NCBI RefSeq assembly: GCF_003315295.1
Contig: NZ_QNRI01000012.1
Location: 1 to 64,000, forward strand
Length of the DNA: 64,000 nucleotides
From: Paraliobacillus ryukyuensis
Lineage (GTDB): Bacteria; Bacillota; Bacilli; Bacillales; Amphibacillaceae
Reading direction: 5' to 3'
The position numbers and the translations under genes are program-made. The notes beneath the pieces are model-generated. The model saw only the letters and a program-made list of their open reading frames with translations, was not told the origin of the DNA and searched no databases. Shown one piece after another: positions 35,225 through 46,155 of this stretch. Each line of letters starts with the position of its first letter. The stretch's first letter is position 1.

Positions 35225-35764
35225 TTATTTTTGGAAAGGCATGCCAAGTTGAGTTAGTAATTCACGTGATTCTTCATCAGTGTTTGCAGTTGTAACAATC
35301 ACGATGTCCATACCACGAATTTTACTTACGTTGTCATAATTTATTTCTGGGAAAATCAATTGTTCTTTCACGCCTAATGTGTAGTTACCTCTTCCGTCAA
35401 AAGCTTTTTTAGAAATACCACGGAAATCACGCACACGTGGAAGTGATACGTCAATAAGCTTTTGCAAGAACTCATACATACGTTCACCACGAAGGGTTAC
35501 TTTTGCCCCGATTGGCATCCCCTCACGCAAACGAAAGCCTGCAATTGATTTTTTTGCTTTTGTTACTAATGGTTGTTGTCCTGAGATTAATGCTAACTCT
35601 TCTACTGCACTATCTAATGCTTTTGAGTTTTGCACCGCATCTCCAACACCCATGTTGATTACGATTTTTTCAACTTTTGGTACTTGCATAACTGAATCAT
35701 AGTTGAATTTTTCCACTAATGATGAAACGATGTCGCTTTGATATCTATTCTTTAGTTCGTTCAT
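35225..35764 (-). CDS. rplE: 50S ribosomal protein L5
   Basis: 179 residues; [20 protein letters not shown] and the end [20 protein letters not shown]. 5S rRNA-binding. Between rplX and rpsN. Confidence 0.98.
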   Translation of the reverse strand: MNELKNRYQSDIVSSLVEKFNYDSVMQVPKVEKIVINMGVGDAVQNSKALDSAVEELALISGQQPLVTKAKKSIAGFRLREGMPIGAKVTLRGERMYEFLQKLIDVSLPRVRDFRGISKKAFDGRGNYTLGVKEQLIFPEINYDNVSKIRGMDIVIVTTANTDEESRELLTQLGMPFQK

Positions 35765-35791
35765 CGAGTAGCCCTCCTTTCACAGCAATAA

Positions 35792-36103
35792 TTATTTATC
35801 TAACGCTTCACCGGATTTTTTAGCGATACGAACTTTTTTTCCGTCACGTTCTTCATATCCTACACGAGTTGGTTCCCCAGATTTAGGGTCAATCGGTAAT
35901 ACATTGGAGACATGAATTGGAGCTTCTTGGTCAAGAATTCCGCCTTGTGGATTGTCTTGAGAAGGCTTTGTGTGTTTTTTAACCATATTTACACCTTCGA
36001 CAAGAACACGATCCTTCTTCGGATAAGCAACTAGAATTGTTCCTTGTTTGCCTTTATCTTTACCAGAAATCACTTGTACTTTATCACCTTTTTTTACATG
36101 CAT
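35792..36103 (-). CDS. rplX: 50S ribosomal protein L24
   Basis: 103 residues; KOW motif at the N-terminus ([18 protein letters not shown]). Assembly-initiating protein of the 50S. A 117-bp spacer separates it from rplN. Confidence 0.98.
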   Translation of the reverse strand: MHVKKGDKVQVISGKDKGKQGTILVAYPKKDRVLVEGVNMVKKHTKPSQDNPQGGILDQEAPIHVSNVLPIDPKSGEPTRVGYEERDGKKVRIAKKSGEALDK

Positions 36104-36220
36104 ACTAAACGCACCTCCTTACAAGGCTTATCATTACGAGCTTTTTTCATTAAAAACAGATGGCCAACATATTATTTCTAAACAATAACAAGTCAGCGCA
36201 TGCCTGTATTCCATGTTATA

Positions 36221-36589
36221 TTATAGTACCTCTGGAGCTAGAGATACAATTTTCATGAATTTCGCATCACGCAATTCACGTGCAACTGGTCCAAAGATAC
36301 GTGTACCTCTTGGCCCTTTATCATCACGTATAATTACCGCTGCATTTTCGTCAAATCGAATGTATGAACCATCTTTACGACGAACACCGCTTTTTGTGCG
36401 TACGATAACAGCTTTTACAACTTCACCTTTTTTGACAACGCCACCTGGTGTTGCTTGTTTTACCGAACACACGATTACATCACCAATATTAGCAGTTTTA
36501 CGACCAGAACCGCCTAGTACTTTAATCGCCTGTACTTCACGTGCACCTGAGTTATCTGCTACTTTTAAACGAGACTCTTGCTGAATCAT
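36221..36589 (-). CDS. rplN: 50S ribosomal protein L14
   Basis: 122 residues; [20 protein letters not shown] start and [13 protein letters not shown]. Follows rpsQ by 50 bases. Confidence 0.98.
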   Translation of the reverse strand: MIQQESRLKVADNSGAREVQAIKVLGGSGRKTANIGDVIVCSVKQATPGGVVKKGEVVKAVIVRTKSGVRRKDGSYIRFDENAAVIIRDDKGPRGTRIFGPVARELRDAKFMKIVSLAPEVL

Positions 36590-36639
36590 ACTGTCGTTAC
36601 CTCCCTTCGGAATTAATCCGAGCGAACTCTTCTTTTAAC

Positions 36640-36903
36640 TTAGATAATTACTGCTTCTTCCACAACTTCAACTAGACGGAAGCGTTTAGTTGCTGACAAT
36701 GGACGAGTTTCCATAATAGAAACAACATCGCCGACTTTAGCTTGGTTGTTTTCATCATGCGTTTTGAATTTCTTTGAATATTTCACACGTTTTCCATAAA
36801 GTTTATGGAATTTATAAGTTTCTACTAGTACAGTGATCGTTTTGTCCATTTTGTCAGACACAACACGACCAGTGTAAACCTTACGATCATTACGCTCAGT
36901 CAT
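36640..36903 (-). CDS. rpsQ: 30S ribosomal protein S17
   Basis: 87 residues; [20 protein letters not shown] and [20 protein letters not shown]. Standard position after rpmC. Confidence 0.98.
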   Translation of the reverse strand: MTERNDRKVYTGRVVSDKMDKTITVLVETYKFHKLYGKRVKYSKKFKTHDENNQAKVGDVVSIMETRPLSATKRFRLVEVVEEAVII

Positions 36904-36929
36904 TTGAGGTTAACCTCCTCTCGTTTTCA

Positions 36930-37130
36930 CTAGTTATTTACGCTAAGCTCTCTTTCACGTACAACAGTTTTCATGCGTGCAATGGATTTACGAACTTCAC
37001 GAAGACGTGCAGTGTTTTCCAATTGACCAGTAGCTAACTGAAAACGTAAGTTAAAAAGCTCTTCTTTTAATGATTTAATCTTTTGTTCAATTTCGGCAGT
37101 GGTTAATTCTCTAATTTCATTAGCCTTCAT
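36930..37130 (-). CDS. rpmC: 50S ribosomal protein L29
   Basis: 66 residues from the ATG at 37130 ([20 protein letters not shown]); the longer frame starts inside rplP without a ribosome-binding site. The ATG overlaps the rplP stop region (ATGAAGGCTAA), so the two are coupled. Confidence 0.97.
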   Translation of the reverse strand: MKANEIRELTTAEIEQKIKSLKEELFNLRFQLATGQLENTARLREVRKSIARMKTVVRERELSVNN

Positions 37131-37554
37131 TGATTTCACCACCAATTTCTTCACGTTTTACAAACTTAGTTTTAATCGGTAGTTTATGAGAAGCAAGACG
37201 TAGTGCTTCACGCGCTACTTCCTCAGAAACTCCAGCAATTTCAAACATAATTTTTCCCGGTTTTACTACTGCTACCCATCCTTCAGGAGCACCTTTACCA
37301 GAACCCATTCGAACTTCTAGAGGCTTTGCAGTGTAAGGTTTGTCTGGGAAAATTTTAATCCATACTTTACCGCCACGTTTCATATAACGAGTCATCGCAA
37401 TACGAGCTGACTCAATTTGACGACTTGTAATCCAAGAAGCTTCAACAGCTTGTAATCCATATTCACCAAAGGCAACTGACGTGCCGCCTTTTGCTTTACC
37501 ATTCATTTTACCACGATGTTGCTTACGATGTTTTACACGTTTAGGCATTAACAT
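37120..37554 (-). CDS. rplP: 50S ribosomal protein L16
   Basis: 144 residues; [20 protein letters not shown] start and [20 protein letters not shown]; overlaps rpmC by 11 bases. Located at the A-site finger/tRNA region of the 50S. Confidence 0.98.
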   Translation of the reverse strand: MLMPKRVKHRKQHRGKMNGKAKGGTSVAFGEYGLQAVEASWITSRQIESARIAMTRYMKRGGKVWIKIFPDKPYTAKPLEVRMGSGKGAPEGWVAVVKPGKIMFEIAGVSEEVAREALRLASHKLPIKTKFVKREEIGGEINEG

Positions 37555-37571
37555 AATGCGTGCCCCCTTCC

Positions 37572-38213
37572 TTACTTATTATTTTTAGTTGGAAGGACTT
37601 CTCCACGATAGATCCATACTTTTACGCCCAATTTACCGTATGTTGTATCTGCTTCTGCAGTACCATAATCGATATCAGCACGTAAGGTATGAAGTGGTAC
37701 AGTCCCTTCGCTATAGCTTTCTGCACGAGCCATATCTGCTCCGCCTAGACGACCAGAAACTTGAGTACGAATACCTTTAGCTCCCGCACGCATAGCGCGT
37801 TGAATAACTTGTTTTTGTGCACGACGGAAAGAAATACGATTTTCTAATTGACGTGCGATATTTTCTGCTACTAATGTTGCATCAATGTCTGCTTTTTTCA
37901 CTTCAACGATGTTGATATGAACTTTTTTGCCAGTTAGTGCGTTTAAAGATTTACGAAGTGCTTCTACTTCAGAACCACCTTTACCGATTACCATTCCAGG
38001 TTTTGCAGTAGAAATGGAAATGTTTACTCGGTTAGCTGCACGCTCAATTTCAATTTTTGAAACAGAGGCATCTTTTAGACGTTGTTCAACATATTCACGA
38101 ATTTTAATATCTTCATGTAATAAGTCTGCATAATCTTTACCAGCGTACCATTTTGATTCCCAATCACGGATAACGCCGACACGAAGTCCTATCGGATTAA
38201 CTTTTTGACCCAC
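37572..38213 (-). CDS. rpsC: 30S ribosomal protein S3
   Basis: 213 residues; KH-domain [16 protein letters not shown] and the C-terminal [20 protein letters not shown]. mRNA-entry helicase region of the 30S. Four bases after rplV. Confidence 0.98.
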   Translation of the reverse strand: MGQKVNPIGLRVGVIRDWESKWYAGKDYADLLHEDIKIREYVEQRLKDASVSKIEIERAANRVNISISTAKPGMVIGKGGSEVEALRKSLNALTGKKVHINIVEVKKADIDATLVAENIARQLENRISFRRAQKQVIQRAMRAGAKGIRTQVSGRLGGADMARAESYSEGTVPLHTLRADIDYGTAEADTTYGKLGVKVWIYRGEVLPTKNNK

Positions 38214-38216
38214 AGA

Positions 38217-38561
38217 TTATCCCTCCTTCTTTTCTGATACAACCACAGTGATATGGCTGGTTCTTTTATTAATTTGACTCGCACGACCTTGTGCACGTGG
38301 GCGGAAACGTTTTAGTGTTACACCCTCGTTTACGAATGCCTCAGATACATATAAGTCTTCTGGGTTCATTTCATAATTGTGTTCTGCATTTGCGATAGCA
38401 GAATTTAAAACTTTTTCAACAACTGGCGAAGCGCCTCGTTGTGTGTGCTTTAGAATTGCAATTGCTTCTCCAACATTTTTTCCTCGGATTAAATCAATTA
38501 CCAAGCGAACTTTACGAGGAGCAATTCGTACAGTTTTTGCAACAGCTTTAGCTTGCATCAA
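38217..38561 (-). CDS. rplV: 50S ribosomal protein L22
   Basis: 114 residues; the beta-hairpin loop ([20 protein letters not shown]) that lines the exit tunnel has no obvious macrolide-resistance insertion. Between rpsS and rpsC. Confidence 0.98.
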   Translation of the reverse strand: MMQAKAVAKTVRIAPRKVRLVIDLIRGKNVGEAIAILKHTQRGASPVVEKVLNSAIANAEHNYEMNPEDLYVSEAFVNEGVTLKRFRPRAQGRASQINKRTSHITVVVSEKKEG

Positions 38562-38579
38562 GAGTGCCTCCTCTCCTAT

Positions 38580-38858
38580 TTAGCGTTTAGTTTTCTTATC
38601 ATCGCCTGCGTGCCCTCTAAATAAGCGTGTTGGCGCGAATTCACCTAATTTATGTCCAACCATATCTTCTGTTACATATACAGGTACGTGTTTACGTCCG
38701 TCATATACAGCGATTGTGTGTCCAACAAAGTTAGGGAAAATAGTAGAACGACGTGACCAAGTTTTTACTACTTGTTTTTTATCGCCTTCGTTAAGTTTTT
38801 CAACTTTTTTCATCAAATGGTCATCTACGAAAGGTCCTTTTTTCAAACTGCGACCCAT
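38580..38858 (-). CDS. rpsS: 30S ribosomal protein S19
   Basis: 92 residues; [20 protein letters not shown] and [20 protein letters not shown]. Binds 16S rRNA with S13. 57 bases after rplB. Confidence 0.98.
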   Translation of the reverse strand: MGRSLKKGPFVDDHLMKKVEKLNEGDKKQVVKTWSRRSTIFPNFVGHTIAVYDGRKHVPVYVTEDMVGHKLGEFAPTRLFRGHAGDDKKTKR

Positions 38859-38915
38859 GTATAAACCTCCCTTCGTGATTGTCTGACGGGCGTTATCCCC
38901 CGTCTTACAACCCCG

Positions 38916-39746
38916 TTATTTTTTACGTTTACGTACAATAAATTTATCTGATGGTTTGTTACGCTTACGCGTTTTGTAACCAAGTGTTGGTTTGCCCCAA
39001 GGTGACATTGGTGATTTACGACCGATAGGAGCGCGTCCTTCACCACCACCGTGTGGGTGATCGTTAGGGTTCATTACAGAACCACGAACTGTAGGGCGTA
39101 CGCCTTTCCAACGAGAACGTCCTGCTTTACCAACGTTAATTAATTCATGTTCTAAGTTTCCTACTTGACCGATTGTTGCTCGACAAGTACCTAATACTAA
39201 ACGAACTTCACCTGATGTTAGTCGAACTAAGACATATTTATCCTCACGTCCTAGAATTTGTGCCTGAGATCCAGCAGAACGAGCAAGCTGTCCTCCACGA
39301 CCTGGTTTTAATTCAACGTTATGAATGATAGTACCAACTGGAATGTTTGCAAGCGGCAAAGCATTTCCTAATTTAATATCAGCATTTTCTCCTGAGTGGA
39401 TTTCTTGACCTACTTGAATTCCTTTTGGAGCTAAGATATAACGTTTTTCTCCATCTGCGTAATGCACTAGTGCTATGTTAGCAGAACGGTTTGGATCGTA
39501 CTCAACTGTAGCAACGCGACCTGGTATTCCATCTTTGTCACGTTTGAAATCGATAATGCGGTATTTACGTTTGTGACCACCGCCTTGATGACGAACAGTT
39601 AATTTACCTTGATTATTACGTCCTCCACGTTTGTGTATTGGACTAAGTAACGTTCTTTCTGGCTCTGTAGTTGTGATTTCAGCAAAATCAGATCCTGACA
39701 TACCACGTCTACCATTGGAAGTTGGTTTGTACTTCTTAATCGCCAT
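38916..39746 (-). CDS. rplB: 50S ribosomal protein L2
   Basis: 276 residues; [20 protein letters not shown] and the near-peptidyl-transferase segment [20 protein letters not shown] intact. 31 bases after rplW. Confidence 0.98.
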   Translation of the reverse strand: MAIKKYKPTSNGRRGMSGSDFAEITTTEPERTLLSPIHKRGGRNNQGKLTVRHQGGGHKRKYRIIDFKRDKDGIPGRVATVEYDPNRSANIALVHYADGEKRYILAPKGIQVGQEIHSGENADIKLGNALPLANIPVGTIIHNVELKPGRGGQLARSAGSQAQILGREDKYVLVRLTSGEVRLVLGTCRATIGQVGNLEHELINVGKAGRSRWKGVRPTVRGSVMNPNDHPHGGGEGRAPIGRKSPMSPWGKPTLGYKTRKRNKPSDKFIVRKRKK

Positions 39747-39777
39747 CTCTTTTCCCTCCTTTTTTTATAGCGTTATA

Positions 39778-40068
39778 TTAAACACTTTCGAAAAATTCTA
39801 GTTCTTTACTGTCTTCAGAAAGCTGAATAACAGCTTTTTTACGATCCGGACGGAATCCTCCGTATCGACCCATACGTTTGAATTTTCCTTTAAGATTCAT
39901 GGTGTTCACTTTAACAACATTCACATCAAAGATTAATTCAACAGCTTGTTTAATTTCCGTTTTGTTGGCTTTTGGATTAACCTCAAACGTATATTTTTTA
40001 TCAGCCATTAGGTCTGCAGAGTGTTCCGTAATAATCGGGCGCTTAATAATATCACGTGGATCTTTCAT
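39778..40068 (-). CDS. rplW: 50S ribosomal protein L23
   Basis: 96 residues; [20 protein letters not shown]. Docking site for SRP and trigger factor at the tunnel exit. ATG overlaps the rplD stop (TAATG). Confidence 0.98.
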   Translation of the reverse strand: MKDPRDIIKRPIITEHSADLMADKKYTFEVNPKANKTEIKQAVELIFDVNVVKVNTMNLKGKFKRMGRYGGFRPDRKKAVIQLSEDSKELEFFESV

Positions 40069-40691
40069 TATGCAAGCACCTCCCCTGCTTTTTCCGCTGC
40101 ATCTTTAGTGATAATCAGCTTGTCATGCGTAAGCAAGTCAAGAACACTAACTTCGCTTACTGGTAATACTTTTGCATTTGGTAAGTTACTAGCTGAACGT
40201 GCTACTACTTCATTGTTGTCTGCTGTAACAATCAATGCTTTTGTGTCAACGTTTAATACATTAAACAAGTTAACAACTTCTTTTGTTTTAGGTGCATCAA
40301 AAGATAGACTTTCTAACACAACTAAGCTTTCTTCTTTTACTTTAGAAGAAAAAGCTGAACGAAGTGCTAAACGACGTACTTTTTTAGGTAATTTGTAGCT
40401 GTAGCTACGTGGTGTTGGGCCAAATACTGTTCCTCCACCTACCCATTGTGGTGAGCGAATAGAACCTTGACGTGCACGACCGGTACCTTTTTGACGCCAT
40501 GGTTTACGTCCTCCACCACTCACTTCTGAACGGTTTTTTACAGCGTGTGTCCCTTGACGACGAGACGCTTGTTGCATTATTACTGCATCATGTAATACAT
40601 GTTCATTTGGATCAATACCAAATACTGCATCACTTAATTCCACATCGCCTACTTGCGATCCGCTTTGATTATATAGTGCTACTTTAGGCAT
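40068..40691 (-). CDS. rplD: 50S ribosomal protein L4
   Basis: 207 residues from the ATG at 40691 ([20 protein letters not shown]); GGGAGG lies 8 bases upstream and the longer frame starts inside that site. Tunnel-lining loop [20 protein letters not shown] is wild type. Overlaps rplW by one base. Confidence 0.98.
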   Translation of the reverse strand: MPKVALYNQSGSQVGDVELSDAVFGIDPNEHVLHDAVIMQQASRRQGTHAVKNRSEVSGGGRKPWRQKGTGRARQGSIRSPQWVGGGTVFGPTPRSYSYKLPKKVRRLALRSAFSSKVKEESLVVLESLSFDAPKTKEVVNLFNVLNVDTKALIVTADNNEVVARSASNLPNAKVLPVSEVSVLDLLTHDKLIITKDAAEKAGEVLA

Positions 40692-40716
40692 GACATATCC
40701 TCCCTTCAATTAATTA

Positions 40717-41346
40717 TTAGTTAGCCTTGATTGCACTCGTGATTTTTACGAATGATTTTTTTGCTCCAGGAACATTTCCTTTAACAAGTAAAAGGTTGCG
40801 TTCTGCATCTACTTTTACTATTTCAAGGTTTTGAATTGTAATTTGCTCTCCACCCATTTGTCCAGGTAATTTTTTACCTTTGAAAACATGCATTGGGTCA
40901 ATAGCACCCATTGTACCTGGTCGTCTGTGGTAACGAGAACCGTGAGTCATTGGTCCGCGTGATTGATTATGACGTTTAATCGCACCTTGGAAACCTTTCC
41001 CTTTTGAAGTTCCTGTTACATCTATTGCATCTCCTGCTTGGAATACCTCTACGCTTACTTCCTGACCTAAATCATAGTCATCAAGATTAACGTTACGGAA
41101 TTCACGAATGAAGCGCTTAGGGTTCGTGCTCGCTTTTGCAGCATGCCCTTTGGCTGGTTTGTTAGAACGAGATTCTTTTTTGTCTGCAAAACCTAGTTGC
41201 ACTGCTTCATAACCATCGTTGTCCATTGTTCTCTTTTGCAAGACAACATTTGGCTCTGCTTGTATAACTGTTACTGGCGTTAACTCGCCATTTTCAGAGA
41301 AAAGTTGCGTCATGCCGATTTTGCGACCTAAGATTCCTTTCGTCAT
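40717..41346 (-). CDS. rplC: 50S ribosomal protein L3
   Basis: 209 residues; [20 protein letters not shown] and the central [20 protein letters not shown] loop reaching the peptidyl transferase centre. 29 bases after rpsJ. Confidence 0.98.
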   Translation of the reverse strand: MTKGILGRKIGMTQLFSENGELTPVTVIQAEPNVVLQKRTMDNDGYEAVQLGFADKKESRSNKPAKGHAAKASTNPKRFIREFRNVNLDDYDLGQEVSVEVFQAGDAIDVTGTSKGKGFQGAIKRHNQSRGPMTHGSRYHRRPGTMGAIDPMHVFKGKKLPGQMGGEQITIQNLEIVKVDAERNLLLVKGNVPGAKKSFVKITSAIKAN

Positions 41347-41375
41347 CCGTTACACCTCCTAAAATTGGTTTCTAA

Positions 41376-41711
<336 letters not shown>

Positions 41712-41742
41712 TTAATAGACATTCTCCGCGAAAATTTCTTTA

Positions 41743-41774
41743 GCACCCCGCCATGGCAAAGGGGCCGGGTGTGC
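41743..41774 (-). other. hairpin in the rpsJ (S10 operon) leader
   Basis: On the transcript strand GCACACCC (41767-41774) faces GGGGTGC (41743-41749) around GGCCCCTTTGCCATGGC, which can form an inner stem. It lies in the ~130-nt leader between the promoter and rpsJ. A regulatory role is inference. Confidence 0.4.
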
Positions 41775-41817
41775 CAACAACCTTCCGCATCATCGCCTTT
41801 AATGACCAACATTGTTC

Positions 41818-41846
41818 ATTATATAAAATTTAATACTAAAATGCAA
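41818..41846 (-). promoter_or_regulatory. S10 operon promoter
   Basis: -35 TTGCAT (41841-41846), 17-bp spacer, -10 TATAAT (41818-41823), 134 bp before the rpsJ start. Divergent from the chemoreceptor gene. Confidence 0.75.
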
Positions 41847-41917
41847 GGCCATTTTCTATTTTTATTGTTTATCTCAAATATTTATTTCATTTATATTTGT
41901 TTGCCAAAAATAGTCTG

Positions 41918-41944
41918 TAAAGAAATCTATATTTTTGTCGATTA
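41918..41944 (+). promoter_or_regulatory. sigma-D-like (flagellar/chemotaxis) promoter
   Basis: TAAA (41918-41921), exactly 15 bases, then GTCGATTA (41937-41944), compared with the sigma-D consensus TAAA-N15-GCCGATAT (the core CGAT is kept). It lies 48 bp before the chemoreceptor start, and sigma-D is the expected factor for such a gene. Confidence 0.55.
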
Positions 41945-41991
41945 AGTAGTTAGAAAGTCAGTTATAAATATGCACCAGGAGGTTATTGGAT

Positions 41992-43701
41992 ATGAAAAAT
42001 TACGGACTATGGAAGAATCGTTCCATCGGATGGAAGTATGGTCTTGCATTCACAATTGTGATCATTGCATTTATCATTTCCGTCATCTTCACTTATTTCT
42101 TTTTAAATCGCACGACACACTCGATAAAAGAAACAAAGGAAAAAAACGACATTGTTGTGGAGGTGAATGAACTAATATCTATTTATCAAGAAAAATTTCT
42201 ATTTATTCCAGAATATCTTATAGATGAAGCTGATGAACGCCTGCTAGATTATTTATCTACTAGCGAAACTTTTGTAGAGCAAGCAAAGGTCTTAAGCGGA
42301 AAATTAAGTTCTAAAAATCAGCGGGAAGTATTTGATCAAATTATTGAAAATAATCATCAGCTTGACGAATACTATTTTAGCGAAATAGTACCTAATGTGC
42401 AAAATATAAATACGACTACTTTTACAAAATTGCAAGCTGAGGCCAATGCATTGAAAGATGAAACACTCGCTTTAGGAGAGACACTAACCGAGGAAGCAGT
42501 TACAACTAACAACGAGGCTATTACGAATGCAGAAAATAATACACAAGCAACAATATTGACTTTAATCATATCATTAACTATTTCTTTATTTATATCGATA
42601 ACACTAATGTTCTTTATTAATCGCTCTATCAAGAACAGCTTAAATAGCGTGGTTAACGTTAGTGATGAAATTGCTAACGGCAATTTAAATGTGAGCGACT
42701 TAAGAATTGATAGCGAAAATGAATTAGGAAGACTGGCATATTCTATCAATTTAATGAAAAACAATTTAAGGCAAATGATAAATGAAGTCTTATCGGTTAC
42801 TGAAACTGTAAATATGCACATTGATAGCTTTAACACCGTAGCTTCAGAAGTTAAAGAAGGAAGTGACCAAGTTGCCATCACCATCGAAGAATTGGCTACT
42901 GGAGCAACAAGTCAAGCCGATGAAGCAAGCAGCATTTCTGAACAAATGCAAAATTTTAATACAAGAATTATTGGCGCAAATAGTAACGGGGAAAGCTTAG
43001 CTCAATTCTCTAAAGAGGTGCTACAGGTATCTATTGATGGAGACACGCAGATGCAAGCTTCACTTGAGCAAATTACTCGAATCAATCAAACTGTACAAGC
43101 TTCTGTTAGTAAGGTAAATGCATTAGAAAAAGAAACGTCTAGTATATCTGAATTTGTAACTGTTATTCGGTCAATAGCGGAGCAAACAAATTTATTAGCA
43201 TTAAATGCTTCCATCGAAGCAGCTCGTGCTGGTGAATCTGGCAAAGGGTTTGCAGTCGTTGCAGCTGAAGTTAGAAAGCTAGCAGAAGAAGTCGGAGAAT
43301 CATCCGATAGCATAACTTCGATTGTAACTAATATTAAGAAAGAAATGACGACAATGGTTGAGGACTTAAATAACGGATACTTAGAAGCGACGAAAGGTAA
43401 AGAACAAATTGAGACCTCGAGTAAATACTTCTTTGATATCAAAGATAAAATCACATTAATATCTGAAAAAGTTGATGACATATCTGGCACCCTGCGCTAC
43501 TTCAAGCAGGCTGGTGATGAGATCAATACTTCTGTCGAACACATTGCATCTATATCCGAGGAGTCTGCTGCAGGTTCAGAAGAAATTTCTGCTTCAGCCA
43601 TCCAACAAAAGAATGCGATAGAAAGTGTCTCACAGGGAGCAAATGAGCTTAGCACCCTTGTCGCTCGAATGAAAGAAATTGTTCAAAAGTTTAAGTTGTA
43701 A
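41992..43701 (+). CDS. methyl-accepting chemotaxis protein
   Basis: 569 residues from the ATG at 41992, 9 bases after AGGAGG; a TTG six bases earlier is too close. Membrane helices about 17-39 and 183-206 enclose a ~145-residue all-helical (four-helix-bundle type) sensor domain. Then a HAMP domain (about 207-258) and a long signalling coiled coil with the conserved tip [20 protein letters not shown] and [18 protein letters not shown]. It would signal to CheA/CheW. It is followed 22 bases later by a sugar-binding lipoprotein gene, likely in one transcript, so the pair may sense a sugar. Confidence 0.9.
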   Translation: MKNYGLWKNRSIGWKYGLAFTIVIIAFIISVIFTYFFLNRTTHSIKETKEKNDIVVEVNELISIYQEKFLFIPEYLIDEADERLLDYLSTSETFVEQAKVLSGKLSSKNQREVFDQIIENNHQLDEYYFSEIVPNVQNINTTTFTKLQAEANALKDETLALGETLTEEAVTTNNEAITNAENNTQATILTLIISLTISLFISITLMFFINRSIKNSLNSVVNVSDEIANGNLNVSDLRIDSENELGRLAYSINLMKNNLRQMINEVLSVTETVNMHIDSFNTVASEVKEGSDQVAITIEELATGATSQADEASSISEQMQNFNTRIIGANSNGESLAQFSKEVLQVSIDGDTQMQASLEQITRINQTVQASVSKVNALEKETSSISEFVTVIRSIAEQTNLLALNASIEAARAGESGKGFAVVAAEVRKLAEEVGESSDSITSIVTNIKKEMTTMVEDLNNGYLEATKGKEQIETSSKYFFDIKDKITLISEKVDDISGTLRYFKQAGDEINTSVEHIASISEESAAGSEEISASAIQQKNAIESVSQGANELSTLVARMKEIVQKFKL

Positions 43702-43723
43702 AATCATGTTGGGAGGTTACACA

Positions 43724-44755
43724 ATGAAACGGAGACTAGCACTTAGCCTTATTCTTCTTTTACTTTTAGCAGGATGCGCTACTACTAATAAGGTTACTAA
43801 TACAAACGGAATTGACAAACTGCAAGCGGATGGGGAAAAGGTTTATGTTGGATTTGCTTTGGATACTTTGAAAGAGAGCAGATGGTATCGCGATAAGGAA
43901 AATGTTGAAAACAAAGTAAAAGAACTTGGAGGTAATATTAAAACGTTAGCAGCAAATGGTAATCAAGATGTGCAGATTGAGCAAGTAAAATTATTAATTA
44001 ATGAAGGAATTGACATACTTATTATTGTACCTTCTGATTCAAAAACAGCAAGTAAAGCTGTCCAATTAGCTCATGATGCAGGGGTAAAGGTAATTGCATA
44101 TGATAGATTAATTATGGATGCTCCACTAGATTATTATATTTCATTTGATAACGAAAAAGTGGGAGAAATGCAAGCACAAATAACACTTGATCAAGTGAGT
44201 GAAGGAAATATTGCCTATATTGGTGGAAGCAAGGCAGATAATAATGCCCTATTTTTCCGCGAAGGAGCTATGAATGTATTACAGCCTTTGATAGATAGTG
44301 GAGATATTAAATTAGTTTATGATAAGTATACAGAAAACTGGTCTAAAGAGATTGCTGAGAAAAACTTACGTGTTTTTTTAAATAATAACAATATCTCGAT
44401 AGATGGAATTATTGCTGCGAATGATACTTTAGCCGGGGCTGCAGTTAATGTTATCGGTCAAAACACTGATATACCAATATCCGGTCAGGATGCAGAGTTG
44501 AGTGCAATTCACCGTATTTTAGCAGGAACACAGACTGGAACAGTATACAAACCGATTGATACACTGGCTAACCAAGCAGCAACTTTAGCAATGGATATAG
44601 CTAACGGCAACACGATTTCAACAGAAACAACAACTAACAATGGAAGTAAAGATGTACCTTCGATTCTTTTGGAACCCGTTAGAATCAATAGAAATAACAT
44701 TGAAGAAACAATCATTGAATCTGGCCATTTCACGAAGGAAGAAGTTTATCAGTAA
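43724..44755 (+). CDS. xylose-type (XylF/RbsB family) sugar-binding lipoprotein
   Basis: 343 residues from the ATG at 43724, 7 bases after GGGAGG. Signal peptide with lipobox LLAGC (Cys at about 21). The rest is a type I periplasmic-binding fold: VYVGFALDTLKESRWYRDKE, IDILIIVPSDSKTASKAV, AGVKVIAYDRLI, EGNIAYIGGSKADNNALF, DGIIAANDTLAGAAV, ISGQDAEL, which matches D-xylose-binding XylF. No transporter ATPase or permease gene adjoins. It may present sugar to the upstream chemoreceptor. Ligand not proven. Confidence 0.85.
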   Translation: MKRRLALSLILLLLLAGCATTNKVTNTNGIDKLQADGEKVYVGFALDTLKESRWYRDKENVENKVKELGGNIKTLAANGNQDVQIEQVKLLINEGIDILIIVPSDSKTASKAVQLAHDAGVKVIAYDRLIMDAPLDYYISFDNEKVGEMQAQITLDQVSEGNIAYIGGSKADNNALFFREGAMNVLQPLIDSGDIKLVYDKYTENWSKEIAEKNLRVFLNNNNISIDGIIAANDTLAGAAVNVIGQNTDIPISGQDAELSAIHRILAGTQTGTVYKPIDTLANQAATLAMDIANGNTISTETTTNNGSKDVPSILLEPVRINRNNIEETIIESGHFTKEEVYQ

Positions 44756-44781
44756 CCTAGCTTAGTCATTAAAGTAATTAA

Positions 44782-44819
44782 AAAAAGTGATTCCGAGTTA
44801 TAACTCGGAATCACTTTTT
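44782..44819. terminator. bidirectional terminator between sugar-binding gene and tuf
   Basis: Perfect inverted repeat: AAAAAGTGATTCCGAGTTA (44782-44800) and its complement (44801-44819), flanked by A/T runs on both sides. It serves the two converging transcripts. Confidence 0.9.
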
Positions 44820-44835
44820 AGTATTTTTTTAATTA

Positions 44836-46026
44836 TTATTTTTGGATAGTAGCAACAACGCCAGCGCCTACTGTACGGCCACCTTCACGGATAGAGAACT
44901 TAGTTCCATCTTCGATAGCGATTGGAGAAATAAGTTCAACTGTCATTTCAACGTTGTCACCAGGCATAACCATTTCTACACCCTCAGGAAGGTTGATTAC
45001 ACCAGTTACGTCCGTAGTACGGAAATAGAACTGTGGACGATAGTTATTGAAGAATGGAGTGTGACGTCCACCTTCTTCTTTTGATAAAACATAAACTTCT
45101 GCTTTGAAGTTAGTGTGTGGAGTGATTGAACCTGGTTTAGCAAGAACTTGTCCACGGTTAATATCTTCACGAGCAACCCCACGAAGAAGTGCACCAATGT
45201 TATCGCCAGCTTCTGCATAATCAAGAAGCTTACGGAACATTTCAACACCAGTTACAGTTGTTTTAGAAGGTTCTTCAGCTAAACCGATGATTTCAACTTC
45301 ATCACCAACTTTAACTACACCACGCTCAACACGTCCAGTCGCAACAGTACCACGACCAGTGATTGAGAATACGTCCTCAACAGGCATCATAAAGTCTTTT
45401 TCAGTGTCACGATCTGGACGAGGGATATACTCATCAACAGCATCCATCAATTCATAGATCGCGTTTACGTAAGATTCGTCACCTTCAAGTGCTTTAAGTG
45501 CAGAACCTTTGATTACTGGAACGTCATCTCCAGGGAAGTCATACTCAGAAAGAAGATCACGTACTTCCATTTCTACTAGTTCAAGTAGTTCTTCGTCATC
45601 TACCATGTCACATTTGTTTAAGAATACAACAATTGCAGGTACACCTACTTGACGTGAAAGCAAGATGTGCTCACGAGTTTGTGGCATTGGACCATCAGCA
45701 GCAGATACTACTAAGATAGCTCCGTCCATTTGTGCTGCACCAGTGATCATGTTTTTAACATAGTCAGCGTGTCCAGGGCAGTCAACGTGTGCATAGTGAC
45801 GGTTTTCTGTTTCGTACTCAACGTGTGCAGTAGAGATTGTAATACCACGTTCGCGCTCTTCAGGAGCACCATCGATTTGATCATATGCCATTGCAGTACC
45901 TGAACCTGAACGATTGTGAAGTACTGTTGTAATAGCAGCAGTTAGTGTAGTTTTACCATGGTCAACGTGTCCAATTGTACCAATATTAACATGGTCTTTG
46001 GAGCGGTCAAATTTTTCTTTACCCAT
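44836..46026 (-). CDS. tuf: elongation factor Tu
   Basis: 396 residues; G1 [10 protein letters not shown]3 DCPGHADY, G4 NKCD, and full domains 2 and 3 ending GVVATIQK. Delivers aminoacyl-tRNA to the ribosome. It lies after fusA with a 129-bp spacer that holds a hairpin. No kirromycin/elfamycin-type alteration noticed. Confidence 0.98.
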   Translation of the reverse strand: MGKEKFDRSKDHVNIGTIGHVDHGKTTLTAAITTVLHNRSGSGTAMAYDQIDGAPEERERGITISTAHVEYETENRHYAHVDCPGHADYVKNMITGAAQMDGAILVVSAADGPMPQTREHILLSRQVGVPAIVVFLNKCDMVDDEELLELVEMEVRDLLSEYDFPGDDVPVIKGSALKALEGDESYVNAIYELMDAVDEYIPRPDRDTEKDFMMPVEDVFSITGRGTVATGRVERGVVKVGDEVEIIGLAEEPSKTTVTGVEMFRKLLDYAEAGDNIGALLRGVAREDINRGQVLAKPGSITPHTNFKAEVYVLSKEEGGRHTPFFNNYRPQFYFRTTDVTGVINLPEGVEMVMPGDNVEMTVELISPIAIEDGTKFSIREGGRTVGAGVVATIQK

Positions 46027-46080
46027 TTATAGTTCCTCCTTAATTTGAAAAAAGTAATTTTTTATATGACAAGTATGCTT

Positions 46081-46115
46081 GCTTAGAAACAAAATGTATC
46101 ATTCTATTTCTAAGC
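46081..46115 (-). other. hairpin in the fusA-tuf spacer
   Basis: GCTTAGAAA and TTTCTAAGC (46081-46089, 46107-46115) form a 9-bp stem upstream of tuf. No U-run follows on the transcript strand, so it is not a simple terminator. Role unknown; it could be a processing site. Confidence 0.4.
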
Positions 46116-46155
46116 CCACAATACAAGTTATACTTGAGAATTTGAAAAAAATCAA

